A DNA stretch of 64,000 nt. It comes from JAEUWI01 sp942492815 (GTDB lineage: Bacteria; Hydrogenedentota; Hydrogenedentia; Hydrogenedentales; JAEUWI01). The notes under the pieces were generated by a model that saw only the letters and a program-made list of their open reading frames with translations, was not told where the DNA came from and searched no databases. A program made the position numbers and the translations under genes. Below are positions 42,278-51,355 of the stretch, piece by piece (position 1 is the stretch's first letter; every line of letters starts with the position of its first letter). The DNA is taken from NCBI GenBank assembly GCA_942492815.1, contig OW818658.1, positions 7,626,001-7,690,000 on the forward strand, in the 5' to 3' direction.

Positions 42278-43663
42278 CTAACTCGATGGTTGAACCGCCG
42301 ACTCCAGTCTCACACATCGCGCCGCCAACGATTCCAGCGATTCACCCGTCAGCCCGTGCAAGGCCAGCAACGCAGCGCCGAGGCTTGTCGGCTCGGGGCA
42401 GGCCACGGCGCGCACCGGTAATGCGAGTGTATCCGCTTTGATACCCATCCACGCCGAGCTACGGGCCGCGCCGCCGACACTATGAATTTCGTTGGGGCGC
42501 GATGCGCCGCAAAGTTGCTCGAGTTGATCGCTCAGGGAATCCGCCACGCTTTCAAAGATAGCACGCACGGCCTCAGCGCGTGACTCCGTGTTGGCCCAAC
42601 CGCGCACAAGTTCCAATAGCGTGGGTGTATCCAGATTGCGGGGCAAAATGAGCCGTCCACTTGCCGCGTTCTCCGCATCCTCGCCTAACACTTCAAATTC
42701 CACCGGCTCCGGCAGCGCATTACGAAAGGCTTCCAGCAGGTTCGCGGACACATCGCCAAAAATCATCTGGTAGTATCGTCCGGGTGTTGCGGAAGGTCCC
42801 CAGAAAACGGGACTGCCCGCTACGGGCGCGAACTCATCCGCGCAGCGCACCGTGGCCAGAACCGTGCCGGTGGTCTCGGAAACGTCGCCCGATTTCGTGT
42901 TGCCCGCGCCGATAGCCCCCGCGTATTGATCCAGGCAGCCGACGACAAACTGGCAACCGGGAGGCAGGTGAAATGCTTCGCTCGCAGCCGGCGTCACTGT
43001 ACCCAGATTGGTGCCCGCGCGGACGATGTCGCACAGGCTGTCCCGCTCCAGCGCGAGCAGGGCCAGCGCATCCGCGCGCCATTCCAGCGTGTGAATATCG
43101 ATGAGTCCGGTCAATCCCGCCGCGCCCGCCTCGGTCACATACTTCCCCATGAAACGCCACGTGAGATAGTCGCTGATGAGCAGAATGCGATCAACCCGCT
43201 CCCACATCTCGGCGGTCTCTTCCTGGTGCCAGTACAGCTTGGCCAGCATGAACTCCGGCGAGAGTCCGGGAACGCCCGACCGCGCATAGAAATCGGGCAA
43301 TGCCATGAAGGCGTCCAGTGGCGGATCGATGGCGGCTGCGCGGCGATCATTCCAAATAATGAAAGGGGTGAGCGCGTCGTCCGACGGATTGAGCAAGACG
43401 AAACTGTTGGTCTGGCTCGAAAACGTGACGGCTGTGATCGCGGCATAGTCTTCCGGCGCCGAGCTTCGCAACTCCTCCGCCAGTCGATCAATCGCCGTGT
43501 CAAAGGCGGGAACCGAAATCTCGCTGTGTACGCCGCGCGTGTTCGTAAAGGGCGTGGGGATGCGCGCCAGGGCCTTGAGTTCACCCTCGGTGTTGAAGAG
43601 GGTGCCCTTGAAATTGGTCGTGCCCAGATCGAAGACGAGGATGGTGGAGGAGTTACTCAACAT
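42278..43663 (-). CDS. FGGY-family carbohydrate kinase
   Basis: 461 residues. FDLGTTNFKG is the phosphate-binding N-terminal motif; ITAVTFSSQTNSFV, WNDRRAA, GCLDQYAGAIGAGN and IHSVGGAARSSAWMGIKADTL are FGGY family motifs. It phosphorylates a sugar or polyol such as xylulose, gluconate or a rare sugar. Flanked on both sides by REP-like pairs. Confidence 0.9.
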   Translation of the reverse strand: MLSNSSTILVFDLGTTNFKGTLFNTEGELKALARIPTPFTNTRGVHSEISVPAFDTAIDRLAEELRSSAPEDYAAITAVTFSSQTNSFVLLNPSDDALTPFIIWNDRRAAAIDPPLDAFMALPDFYARSGVPGLSPEFMLAKLYWHQEETAEMWERVDRILLISDYLTWRFMGKYVTEAGAAGLTGLIDIHTLEWRADALALLALERDSLCDIVRAGTNLGTVTPAASEAFHLPPGCQFVVGCLDQYAGAIGAGNTKSGDVSETTGTVLATVRCADEFAPVAGSPVFWGPSATPGRYYQMIFGDVSANLLEAFRNALPEPVEFEVLGEDAENAASGRLILPRNLDTPTLLELVRGWANTESRAEAVRAIFESVADSLSDQLEQLCGASRPNEIHSVGGAARSSAWMGIKADTLALPVRAVACPEPTSLGAALLALHGLTGESLESLAARCVRLESAVQPSS

Positions 43664-43698
43664 TCCGCGCTACCCTCCGGGCCACTCTGATACACGGT

Positions 43699-43904
43699 CG
43701 TGCCACACGATTGCGAGGTACGAGCATTCGTGTGCCAGGAGCGGAGGCCACAGCAACCCATGAAAAACCACCCGGAAAAATCGATTTGTGGGAACTGCGG
43801 GTGCGAATCGCTCGGACGGAGCATGATTCGATTCGCACCAGAGTGACTTCCCCCATCGCACACGAACGCTCGTTCCTCGCGATCGTGTGGCACGTCCGTA
43901 TTCC
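43699..43904. repeat. Inverted pair of REP-like units, copy 2
   Basis: Arms at 43699-43736 (CGTGCCACACGATTGCGAGG start) and 43868-43904 (inverse). The DNA between contains a second, smaller dyad (GGTGCGAATCG against CGATTCGCACC). Confidence 0.75.
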
Positions 43905-43948
43905 ACAGACTGCCTTGCGGTAGACGCTATCGAACTTGAACGTTTCCA

Positions 43949-45274
43949 TCAGATTTCCAGCGCCGGATCGCAGAGCAGTTCCGCCGCGAGGTCCATCAGA
44001 ATGTTTGCACCGTCGGGGCTCTTGAACAGGGCATTCGACGCCTCGTAGCCGCCTTCGGCCAGAGCCTCTTCCGTCACCAGATAGCCCTGCAGCTCACCAT
44101 TGGCCATGGTGATGGCATGGAGCTTTGGAAACTCCGCCTGCAAATCGAGGACGAACTCCACAAAGACTTCACCCGGGAACGCCGCGATGCGCTGATCGCC
44201 CAGGCGGAAGCACTGCACCTCCGCTGGCATGCACTTGGCCGCAGCGGAATCCACGAGGCCCCGGCGGACGGCCTGGGCCAGCGTCAGCGTTTCCTGCGCG
44301 CCAAAAAGATCGGTCTCCGCCGTGCGCGTCTCGGGACTGCCCGGTTTCGTCTGCTTCAGCCGTTCAAATCGCGCCGTCGCTGTGTCCACCGCCGCCGCCG
44401 CCTCGGCCTCGCCGGGGAAGACCCGCAGGGGCAGCTTGTCCGATGTGGCCCCGTGGCCCAGAGCCAGGTCGGCGTTGAATTTCGGCGTGGCCATGGCTTC
44501 CAACACGTTGTCGGCGAGAGCATAGCCCAAGCGCTCCGCTTCGGCAAAGGTGTTCGCCTTCACCACGTGGCGCGGGCTCTGGTTGCCGCAGGCACCCGTG
44601 TGATAGATCACGGGGAGGCCCTGCCACGCTGCTTGAAGGCGCTGCCGCGTAAAGCCGGGAAAGTCGCCGCTGTACAGCGTCGAGTCTTCGTGCAGCACCG
44701 TGGGGTGCATGGACACAATGAGCATCACGCCGATAAGCGACGTGGTGCCGGCCTGGCGCACAAACCAGACGGGTACTTCGGGAATGCTTGGACCCCCCGG
44801 ATGGCGCCGGTTACCGCCGACACACGAACCATCCGCAATGGCAAACGCGATCTCCGCTGCTACAGCGGACTTCACGGCCGCCTCACCCGCCGCCACGATA
44901 CCGTCCTCCAGTTGCTGGAGAAAGGCCGCGTCGGGCGGGGGCACCGTGTGGTCCGCCGCATTGCTCACGTAGGCCACCGTATCCGGTCCGGAGTGGGTGT
45001 GGGTCGCCGTCAGGCAGATGGCGCGTGCGGGGATGCCGGTGGATGATGCCAGGCGGTTTCGCGCGCGGCCCGCCAGGTCCTTCGGCACAAAAATGACATC
45101 GTTTCCGATGAAGAGTTGCTGCTCGCCGCCCGACTTAAGGTAAAGCGCGGAGCTGAAGAGGGGATCGTGGACACCCGTGCTGTTGCGGGCCACGTGGGGA
45201 TAGCCGAAGAGGTGAAGGGACGTTGCGGGGGTGATATCCACCGCCGCCGCGCCAGCGAAGAGTTGGTTGTTCAC
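43949..45274 (-). CDS. Neutral/alkaline ceramidase-like protein
   Basis: 441 residues from the GTG at 45274 (AAAGG about 8 bases upstream); the frame runs on to 45307. AGAAAVDITPATSLHLFGY is the characteristic start of neutral/non-lysosomal ceramidase N-terminal domains. TATHTHSGPDT and MHPTVLHEDS supply zinc His residues; HTGACGNQSPRH continues the active site. No signal peptide. In sugar gene clusters of this sort the members probably act on other amides or esters; the substrate is not shown. Confidence 0.85.
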   Translation of the reverse strand: MNNQLFAGAAAVDITPATSLHLFGYPHVARNSTGVHDPLFSSALYLKSGGEQQLFIGNDVIFVPKDLAGRARNRLASSTGIPARAICLTATHTHSGPDTVAYVSNAADHTVPPPDAAFLQQLEDGIVAAGEAAVKSAVAAEIAFAIADGSCVGGNRRHPGGPSIPEVPVWFVRQAGTTSLIGVMLIVSMHPTVLHEDSTLYSGDFPGFTRQRLQAAWQGLPVIYHTGACGNQSPRHVVKANTFAEAERLGYALADNVLEAMATPKFNADLALGHGATSDKLPLRVFPGEAEAAAAVDTATARFERLKQTKPGSPETRTAETDLFGAQETLTLAQAVRRGLVDSAAAKCMPAEVQCFRLGDQRIAAFPGEVFVEFVLDLQAEFPKLHAITMANGELQGYLVTEEALAEGGYEASNALFKSPDGANILMDLAAELLCDPALEI

Positions 45275-45444
45275 AGGGGAGCCTTTCCGTAGACTGAAAC
45301 ACAACAAAGCAATACGGCCGGGCTACACGGGCGCAACGGGCAACCAGCGGCCGGAATTCTAACCGGGTTGGAAGCCCGAAATACAGGCGAGCCCCTGACG
45401 TGCAGCATACAGGACAAAATCATCGGGGCCTCTCGGCAATCGAC

Positions 45445-45473
45445 TTGATAATGTTGTTATAACCAATTATACT
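45445..45473 (+). promoter_or_regulatory. Promoter and candidate operator of the GntR/nagA operon
   Basis: TTGATA (45445-45450), a 17-base spacer and TATACT (45468-45473) form a good sigma-70 promoter. TTGTTATAACCA (45454-45465), a near-palindrome like DasR/YvoA sites (TGGTN4ACCA), lies in the spacer, as expected if the GntR protein represses its own operon. Confidence 0.55.
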
Positions 45474-45531
45474 TTTCCTATACCTGCGTTGCAATCGATT
45501 CTCGACCGGCCTCAGGAAGCCCCGCTCAGCC

Positions 45532-46275
45532 ATGCAATCCACCGCCTACAACCGCGTCGCCGCCACCCTCCGTGACCAGATCCTCTCCGGCACCTGGGAG
45601 GGCAGCAACCAGTTGCCGACGGAGCGGGAGCTCTGCGATGAATTTCAGACCTCCCGCATCACCATCCGCCGCGCGCTCCAGATCCTGGAGGAGGAGCAAC
45701 TGGTGGAGCGGCACCAGGGCGTGGGTACCTTCATCAAGTCGAATCCCGAGCGCAAGATTCCCCTGCTGACGACGGATTACTTTGGCAGCATACAGACCCA
45801 TGCGCCCGATCTCAGCCGCCGCCTGGAATACCTTCGCACGGCCAGCGCGGATGACGCCACGGCGAAGGCCCTGCAGCTCGCCCCCGGTGAGGCGGTGCTG
45901 GAGGGCGTGCGCGTGGATCGCCTGCGCGAGGAGCCCATTGCCACGGACCAGGTATTCATCGTGCAGCGCTTTGCCGACCGCCTGGACATCGCCCATTTCG
46001 AGGAAATGGACTTTCTCGCCCTCTGGGCGCGGCGGCAGCGAATCGAGTTGGACTATTGCACCCAGTCCATCGAGGCAACCCGCGCCGTGAAACCCATCAC
46101 GAGCCTATTGAATATCAAAACGAATGACATCGTGCTCAAGGAGACCAATGTGGTGACGGTCTCCGGCGGTATTCCGGCGGGGCTCTTTATCACCCATTAC
46201 CGCCATGACGTGTTCCGCTTCGAAACCACCATTGACCTCAAATCTCGCGGGACGATTGGAAAGCGCCATGGATGA
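45532..46275 (+). CDS. GntR-family regulator with UTRA domain (NagR/DasR-like)
   Basis: 247 residues. Winged helix (LPTERELCDEFQTSRITIRRAL, GVGTFIKS) followed by a UTRA ligand domain (ALQLAPGEAVLEGVRVDRL ... GIPAGLFITHYRHD). This is the HutC/YvoA subgroup; members next to nagA usually sense glucosamine-6-phosphate or GlcNAc-6-phosphate. It overlaps nagA by eight bases and has a candidate operator in its own promoter. Confidence 0.93.
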   Translation: MQSTAYNRVAATLRDQILSGTWEGSNQLPTERELCDEFQTSRITIRRALQILEEEQLVERHQGVGTFIKSNPERKIPLLTTDYFGSIQTHAPDLSRRLEYLRTASADDATAKALQLAPGEAVLEGVRVDRLREEPIATDQVFIVQRFADRLDIAHFEEMDFLALWARRQRIELDYCTQSIEATRAVKPITSLLNIKTNDIVLKETNVVTVSGGIPAGLFITHYRHDVFRFETTIDLKSRGTIGKRHG

Positions 46276-47446
46276 GTTCATCATTACGAATGTGCGCTTG
46301 GTCGAGCCCGGCGAGGGGATTACCAAGGGCTGGCTCTATATTAACAAGGGCATTATCAAGATGCGCGGAGCGGGCACAGGCGGGGACGGTGGCCAGGTCG
46401 AACACATCGACGCGGGCGGCAAGCGCCTGACACCGGGCCTCATCGACATGCACACCCACGGCATGCACCACTTCAACTACGATCGCGGCGCGGACGAACT
46501 TCGCGCCGCCGCCGCACTCCTCCCGCGCTACGCCACCACCACGGTGATCCCCACGCTGGTGCCGAAGATGACGCCGGAGATGTGGAAGGTGCTGCCGGAG
46601 CTTGCAGCCGCCCTGCCGGATATCACCGAGGTGTCCATCCCCGGTCTGCACCTGGAAGGGCCCTTCGTGGCCATTGCCGGGGCCGCCTGCGCTACGCTGG
46701 ACGGCGACCTGGGGCTGCTGAAAGAATTGCTCGATGCGTGCGCAGGGCGCGTCAGCGTCATGTCCATTGCGCCGGAGAAGAAGAACATCATCCCCGTGAT
46801 CGAACATTTGCGCGCCGCGGGGATTGCGCCTTTCATCACCCACACCCGCGCGAGCGCCGAGCAGACCTGGGCCGCCATCGAAGCGGGTGCGCGCCATGCC
46901 ACGCATTTTTATGATGTGTTTCCCGTGCCCGAAGAGACGGACCCCGGCGTGCGGCCCGTGGGTGCGGTGGAGGCTATCCTTGCCCACCCCGAGGCCACCT
47001 GTGATTTTATCTGCGACGGTATCCACGTCCACCCCATGGCGATTCGCGCGGCGATTGCGGCCAAGGGCGTGGAGGGTGTTTCGCTGATTACCGACGCCTC
47101 CTTCGGCGCGGGCCTGGGCCCGGGTGTCTACGATACGCCCTGGGGCTATCCGGTCGAGGCGAAGCCCGGCAACGCGCCGCGCATTGCGGATCCCGAGCAC
47201 CCTTTTTTCGGCGCACTCGCAGGCAGCGCCCTGACCATGAATCAGGGCATGGCGAACCTGCTGAAGTGGCTTGATCGGCCCGAAGCGGAAGTGTGGGCCC
47301 TGGGCACGAGCAGCCCCGCGCGCGTCCTCGGCCTGACGGATCGCGGAAAACTGGAGCCGGGCATGCGCGCCGATCTGGTATTGTGGAATGACGATGACGC
47401 ATTAACCCCCGCCGCCGTTTGGGTGGGGGGGAAGAAGATTTTTTAA
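46268..47446 (+). CDS. nagA: N-acetylglucosamine-6-phosphate deacetylase
   Basis: 392 residues from the ATG at 46268, overlapping the regulator. LTPGLIDMHTHGM, IPGLHLEGPFVA (metal Glu), FITHTRASAEQ, ATHFYDVFP, DGIHVHP and SLITDASFG follow the NagA order. GlcNAc-6-P would be converted to glucosamine-6-P and acetate. The canonical HLFNAM is replaced by THFYDVFP, so the substrate may be a related amido sugar. Confidence 0.88.
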   Translation: MDEFIITNVRLVEPGEGITKGWLYINKGIIKMRGAGTGGDGGQVEHIDAGGKRLTPGLIDMHTHGMHHFNYDRGADELRAAAALLPRYATTTVIPTLVPKMTPEMWKVLPELAAALPDITEVSIPGLHLEGPFVAIAGAACATLDGDLGLLKELLDACAGRVSVMSIAPEKKNIIPVIEHLRAAGIAPFITHTRASAEQTWAAIEAGARHATHFYDVFPVPEETDPGVRPVGAVEAILAHPEATCDFICDGIHVHPMAIRAAIAAKGVEGVSLITDASFGAGLGPGVYDTPWGYPVEAKPGNAPRIADPEHPFFGALAGSALTMNQGMANLLKWLDRPEAEVWALGTSSPARVLGLTDRGKLEPGMRADLVLWNDDDALTPAAVWVGGKKIF

Positions 47447-47655
47447 CCACGAAGAGCACGAAGCACACGAAGGAGAATGAGAAGAAAAAATAAACCAAGG
47501 AAGAAGGCAGAGGAATCCAGCGAGAAGTCTACTGGGCGTACGTTTTGCCGGACAGCAGGATCACGGTATTAAGCGGGATGCCGGTTGTTCAAGCAATGTC
47601 TCTTCCTTCCTCTTTTCTCTTCTTCGTGAACTTCGTGTCCTTCGTGGTAAAAATA
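47447..47655. repeat. Palindromic CACGAAG element
   Basis: ACCACGAAGAGCACGAAG starts at 47447; the inverse (CTTCGTGTCCTTCGTGGT) ends at 47650. The imperfect stem of about 40 bases encloses about 120 bases. It is related in style to the element at 37680-37827. It lies between nagA and the NagB-like gene. Confidence 0.6.
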
Positions 47656-47686
47656 CTTTTTGTTTCAGAACAGGAGAGGGACTTCC

Positions 47687-48619
47687 ATGTCCACATTTGA
47701 GTTCAGCCCGGCCGAGTGTGTGCCCTTCCGCGACAAGGAAGCCGTTGCGCGGGTGCGCGCCATCACGCGTGAAGAAATTACGAAGCATCCGAACCCCGAT
47801 CTTAAGATCGAGGTGATCCCCGATGCCGAACTGCAGTTGAAGTGGCTGCTGCACATCTACGCCCAGATCAAGCAGGCGCGCGATGAGAACCGCACCTGCG
47901 TGCTCATCACGCCCCAGCCCTGGCCGGGCTACAAGTGGGTGGCGGAGATGATCAACATCAATCGCCTCGATTGCAGCCACCTCCACACCTTCAACATGGA
48001 CGAATACGCCAACGAGCACGGCCAGACGCCGCCCGCCACGTGGGAATATGGCTTCATGTATTCCATGATGACCCACTTCTACGCGAACATCGATCCGAAA
48101 CTGCGGCCGCCCATCGAACAACTCAAGGGGCCGACCTCGGAGAACATCAACGACTACGGCAAGATGATCGCCGATATGGGCGGTGCGGACTACTGCTACA
48201 GCGGCCCGGGCTGGACGGGTCACCTCGCCTTCGTGGAGCCCGACTGTCCGGAGTTCGACGCGCCGCTGGAAGAGTGGAAGCAGATGGGGCCGCGCATTTG
48301 CACGCTGAGCCCCTTCACCATCGCGCAGAATTCGCTCCACGGAAGTTTCGGCCTCAGCGGCGACCTTACCGCCGTGCCGCCGAAGGCCGCCACCATCGGC
48401 CCCGCGGAAGTCATCGGCGCGAAGAACCGCATCGACCTCCACGGCATCACGGTGGACGGATCCCAGGCCTCGTGGCAGCGGACGATGTCGCGCCTCTGCC
48501 TCCATGGGCCGGTCACGCCGAAGTTGCCGACCTCGATCCATCAATTGCTCCGAACCGATGTGTGGATGACCGAAAGTATCGCCGAAGACATTCGTCCCCG
48601 CTGGGACAAAGGATATTGA
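47687..48619 (+). CDS. NagB-like glucosamine-6-phosphate isomerase/deaminase family protein
   Basis: 310 residues with a strong AGGAGAGGG ribosome site. LHTFNMDEYANEHG matches the NagB signature, whose Asp is catalytic. The usual GxGxxGHIAFNEP region reads SGPGWTGHLAFVEPD, with the Asn missing, so chemistry may be isomerisation or deamination of a different sugar. It is followed after two bases by an aminotransferase, which fits amino-sugar metabolism. Confidence 0.8.
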   Translation: MSTFEFSPAECVPFRDKEAVARVRAITREEITKHPNPDLKIEVIPDAELQLKWLLHIYAQIKQARDENRTCVLITPQPWPGYKWVAEMININRLDCSHLHTFNMDEYANEHGQTPPATWEYGFMYSMMTHFYANIDPKLRPPIEQLKGPTSENINDYGKMIADMGGADYCYSGPGWTGHLAFVEPDCPEFDAPLEEWKQMGPRICTLSPFTIAQNSLHGSFGLSGDLTAVPPKAATIGPAEVIGAKNRIDLHGITVDGSQASWQRTMSRLCLHGPVTPKLPTSIHQLLRTDVWMTESIAEDIRPRWDKGY

Positions 48620-48621
48620 CC

Positions 48622-49995
48622 ATGCAAGCCACCCAATCCTCTATCGACTGGGCGAACGCCCGTTGCGCCGATCTTCCGAATATGGTCGTCCCCGCGCCGG
48701 GGCCCATCTCCAAGGAATACCACGACCGCTGCTGCAAACATTTCAAGGGCCTGAGCGGCCAGGTGAAGCTCTTCCCCGTGACCTTCGAGTCGGGCGAGGG
48801 CTGCATGCTGCGCGATGTGGACGGCAATGAATACATCGACTTTTCGTCGGGCATCTATGTGACCACCCTGGGCCATTGTCACCCGAAGATTAGCGAGGCC
48901 ATTGCGAAGTACGCCTTCAAGCTGATGAACGCCCACGACTTCACGACCCCCATCAAGACGATGCTCGTAGAGAAGCTCGCGGATATCCTCCCCGGCGATC
49001 TGAACGGCTTCCAGTTCTACGACTCCGGCACCACCGCCGTCGAAGCGGGCATCCGCGTGCTCCGCGCCGTGACAAAGAAGAACGAGACCCTCTCCTGCTT
49101 CTACGACTACCACGGCAAGACCTACGGCGCCGTGTCCCACGGCCACATCCGCTCCCACGTCTATGGCGCGGTGCGTGCGCCGGGTGTTCACATGCTGCCT
49201 CGCCCCGATCTCTATCGCCCCATGTGGACCAAGCCCGACGGCACCGTCGACACCGATCAGTACATCAATTTCTACCGCGAGTATATCGACAAAGGCACGG
49301 TCCACGATGTGGCCGGGTGGGTGCTGGAACCCATCCAGGGCTGGGGCGGCACCATCATGCCGCCGGACGATTTCTTCCCCAAGGTTCGGAAGTTGTGCGA
49401 TGAACTGGGTATCCTCCTCATGGCCGACGAAGTGCTCACGAGCTGGGGCCGCACGGGCAAGTGGCTCTGCATGGAGCACTACGACACCATCCCCGACATC
49501 GTCACCATCGGCAAGGGCTTCGGCAACGGCTTCCCCGTCACCTGCGTAGCCGTCCGCGAGCCCTACAAAGAAGCCTTCGAGGCCATCTCCGCCTCCAGCA
49601 GCTACGGCGGCAACCCCATGGCCTGTGCGGCCGCCCTGGCCTCTACCGAGGTCATCGAAGAGGAGGGCCTGCTTGAACACGCCGAGCGTCTGGGCGACAT
49701 CGCCAATGAGCGCATGGCGAAGATGAAGGCCGAGCACAAAATCATCGGCGACGTGCGCGCGAAGGGCTGCCTCATGGGCATCGAGCTGGTCAAAGACCGC
49801 GACAAGAAAACGCCCTTCGACAAGGCGGGCGAACTGGTCTATCAGAAGGCATTCGCCAAGGGTCTCGCGTGGATTCCCGCCGGTCACATCCTGCGCATGA
49901 GCCCGCCCATCGTGATGAATGAAGAAACGTTGCTGAAGGGCCTCGATATCATCGACGAGGCCATCGGCGAGACGCAAAAGGAACTGATGGGATGA
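48622..49995 (+). CDS. Class III aminotransferase (PLP)
   Basis: 457 residues from the ATG at 48622. The frame runs open through the preceding gene but that is not coding. FSSGIYVTTLGHCHPKI, YDSGTTAVEAGIRVLRA, DEVLTSWGRTGK and the PLP Lys in TIGKGFGNGFP identify the family; members next to aminosugar genes act on sugar amines, and glutamate-1-semialdehyde aminomutase is another relative. ATGA overlap links it to the next dehydrogenase. Confidence 0.9.
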   Translation: MQATQSSIDWANARCADLPNMVVPAPGPISKEYHDRCCKHFKGLSGQVKLFPVTFESGEGCMLRDVDGNEYIDFSSGIYVTTLGHCHPKISEAIAKYAFKLMNAHDFTTPIKTMLVEKLADILPGDLNGFQFYDSGTTAVEAGIRVLRAVTKKNETLSCFYDYHGKTYGAVSHGHIRSHVYGAVRAPGVHMLPRPDLYRPMWTKPDGTVDTDQYINFYREYIDKGTVHDVAGWVLEPIQGWGGTIMPPDDFFPKVRKLCDELGILLMADEVLTSWGRTGKWLCMEHYDTIPDIVTIGKGFGNGFPVTCVAVREPYKEAFEAISASSSYGGNPMACAAALASTEVIEEEGLLEHAERLGDIANERMAKMKAEHKIIGDVRAKGCLMGIELVKDRDKKTPFDKAGELVYQKAFAKGLAWIPAGHILRMSPPIVMNEETLLKGLDIIDEAIGETQKELMG

Positions 49996-51137
49996 GTGAC
50001 AAGGTCTACGGTGTCGGCGTGGTCGGCTGGGGCTTCATGGGCAAGACCCACACCTTCGGCTACCACACCATTCCCTTTTTCTACAGCGAGCCGCCCATCA
50101 ATTTCGCGCTCAAGGGCGTGTGCGTACGCCGTCCCGAGACGCTCGATGCGGCGGTGCGCGAAGGGAAGTTCGAATTCGGCACAACGGACTTCGATGAACT
50201 GCTTTCCCGCGACGACATCGACATCATTCATGTCTGCACGCCGAATAATCTCCACCGCGATCAGGTGGTGAAGGCGGCCGAGGCGGGCAAGCATATCTAC
50301 TGCGACAAGCCCCTCGGCAGCAGCTATGCAGAGTGCCAGGACATGGTGGCGGCGCTGGTGAATTCCTCGCCGAAGATCGTGACCCAGGTCGCGCTTCAAT
50401 ATCGATTCTATCCCTGCACCCTACGGGCGAAGCAGATCGTGGACTCCGGATTCCTCGGCAAGATCTACAGCTTCCGCGCCAGTTACCTCCACGCCAGCTC
50501 GGCCGATCCCAACAAGCCCCTGAAATGGAAACTCGACAAAGAGAAAGGGGGCGGCGGCGTGCTCTATGACCTCGGCAGCCACGTCCTCGACTTGGTCAAT
50601 TTCCTCGCGGGCCCTCCCGCGAAAATCTTCTGCGAGACCCACACGGCGGTCGCGGAGCGGGTACACCCCGAGACCGGCAAGATGACCAAAGTGGAGACCG
50701 ACGACTTGGCGCTGCTCCTCGTGCGTACGAAAGACGGCGCGCTGGGCAGCGTGGAGGCCACGAAGATTGCCACCGGCGCCAACGACGAGCTCCGCGTGGA
50801 GATCCACGGAGAGAAGGGCGCGCTGCGCTTCAATCTCATGGATCCCAACTGGCTCGAAGTTTACGACACCCGCGACGCCGGATCGCCCATCGGCGGCGAT
50901 CGGGGCTACAAGAAAATCGAGACCGTGAGCCGTTATCCCGAGCCTGGCGGCTTGTTCCCCGCGCCCGCGTGCAACGTGGGCTGGCTGCGTTCCCACGTGG
51001 CCTGCCTCCACAATTTCCTGTCGGCGATTGGCGGCAAGGCCGAGGCACACTTGACCATCCCCGGAGCGGCGGAGTTGCAGCGTCACTTGGATGCGGCCTA
51101 CAAGTCGGCCGATACGGGCGAGTGGCAGGTGCTGTGA
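49992..51137 (+). CDS. Gfo/Idh/MocA-family oxidoreductase 1
   Basis: 381 residues. Rossmann motif GVGVVGWGFMGK, then HVCTPNNLH and YCDKPLGSS with the conserved EKP-type Lys, and GGGGVLYDLGSHVLDLV with the catalytic His. NAD(P)-dependent sugar dehydrogenase. Coupled to the aminotransferase gene. Confidence 0.93.
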   Translation: MSDKVYGVGVVGWGFMGKTHTFGYHTIPFFYSEPPINFALKGVCVRRPETLDAAVREGKFEFGTTDFDELLSRDDIDIIHVCTPNNLHRDQVVKAAEAGKHIYCDKPLGSSYAECQDMVAALVNSSPKIVTQVALQYRFYPCTLRAKQIVDSGFLGKIYSFRASYLHASSADPNKPLKWKLDKEKGGGGVLYDLGSHVLDLVNFLAGPPAKIFCETHTAVAERVHPETGKMTKVETDDLALLLVRTKDGALGSVEATKIATGANDELRVEIHGEKGALRFNLMDPNWLEVYDTRDAGSPIGGDRGYKKIETVSRYPEPGGLFPAPACNVGWLRSHVACLHNFLSAIGGKAEAHLTIPGAAELQRHLDAAYKSADTGEWQVL

Positions 51138-51152
51138 GAAATCGAAGCGTGC

Positions 51153-51294
51153 TAACGGAGGTTAGGCTTTCAGCCTGACCAAGTTAACGGAGTGACGCAC
51201 GCTATGCTCGATTCGTTGAAGTCTGGTAACTGGAGACTAGTGAACCGGTCTTGGTGCCGTCGCGATGGTCAGGCTGAAAGCCTAACCTCCGTTA
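51153..51294. repeat. Inverted repeat with 29-base perfect arms
   Basis: The 29 bases at 51153-51181 (TAACGGAGGTTAGGC start) are the exact inverse of 51266-51294. The 84-base interior is not symmetrical. A MITE-like or REP-pair element between two dehydrogenase genes. Confidence 0.75.
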
Positions 51295-51355
51295 ATCCGT
51301 TGGGCTCAACGGGGCGGATGCGAGAAGCCGTAGAGAATTTTGGAGATACACGCGA

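Noticed and set aside
47935..48621. N-terminal extension of the aminotransferase frame
   Set aside because: It lies wholly within the NagB-like gene and reads His/Arg-rich; the family start is at 48622.
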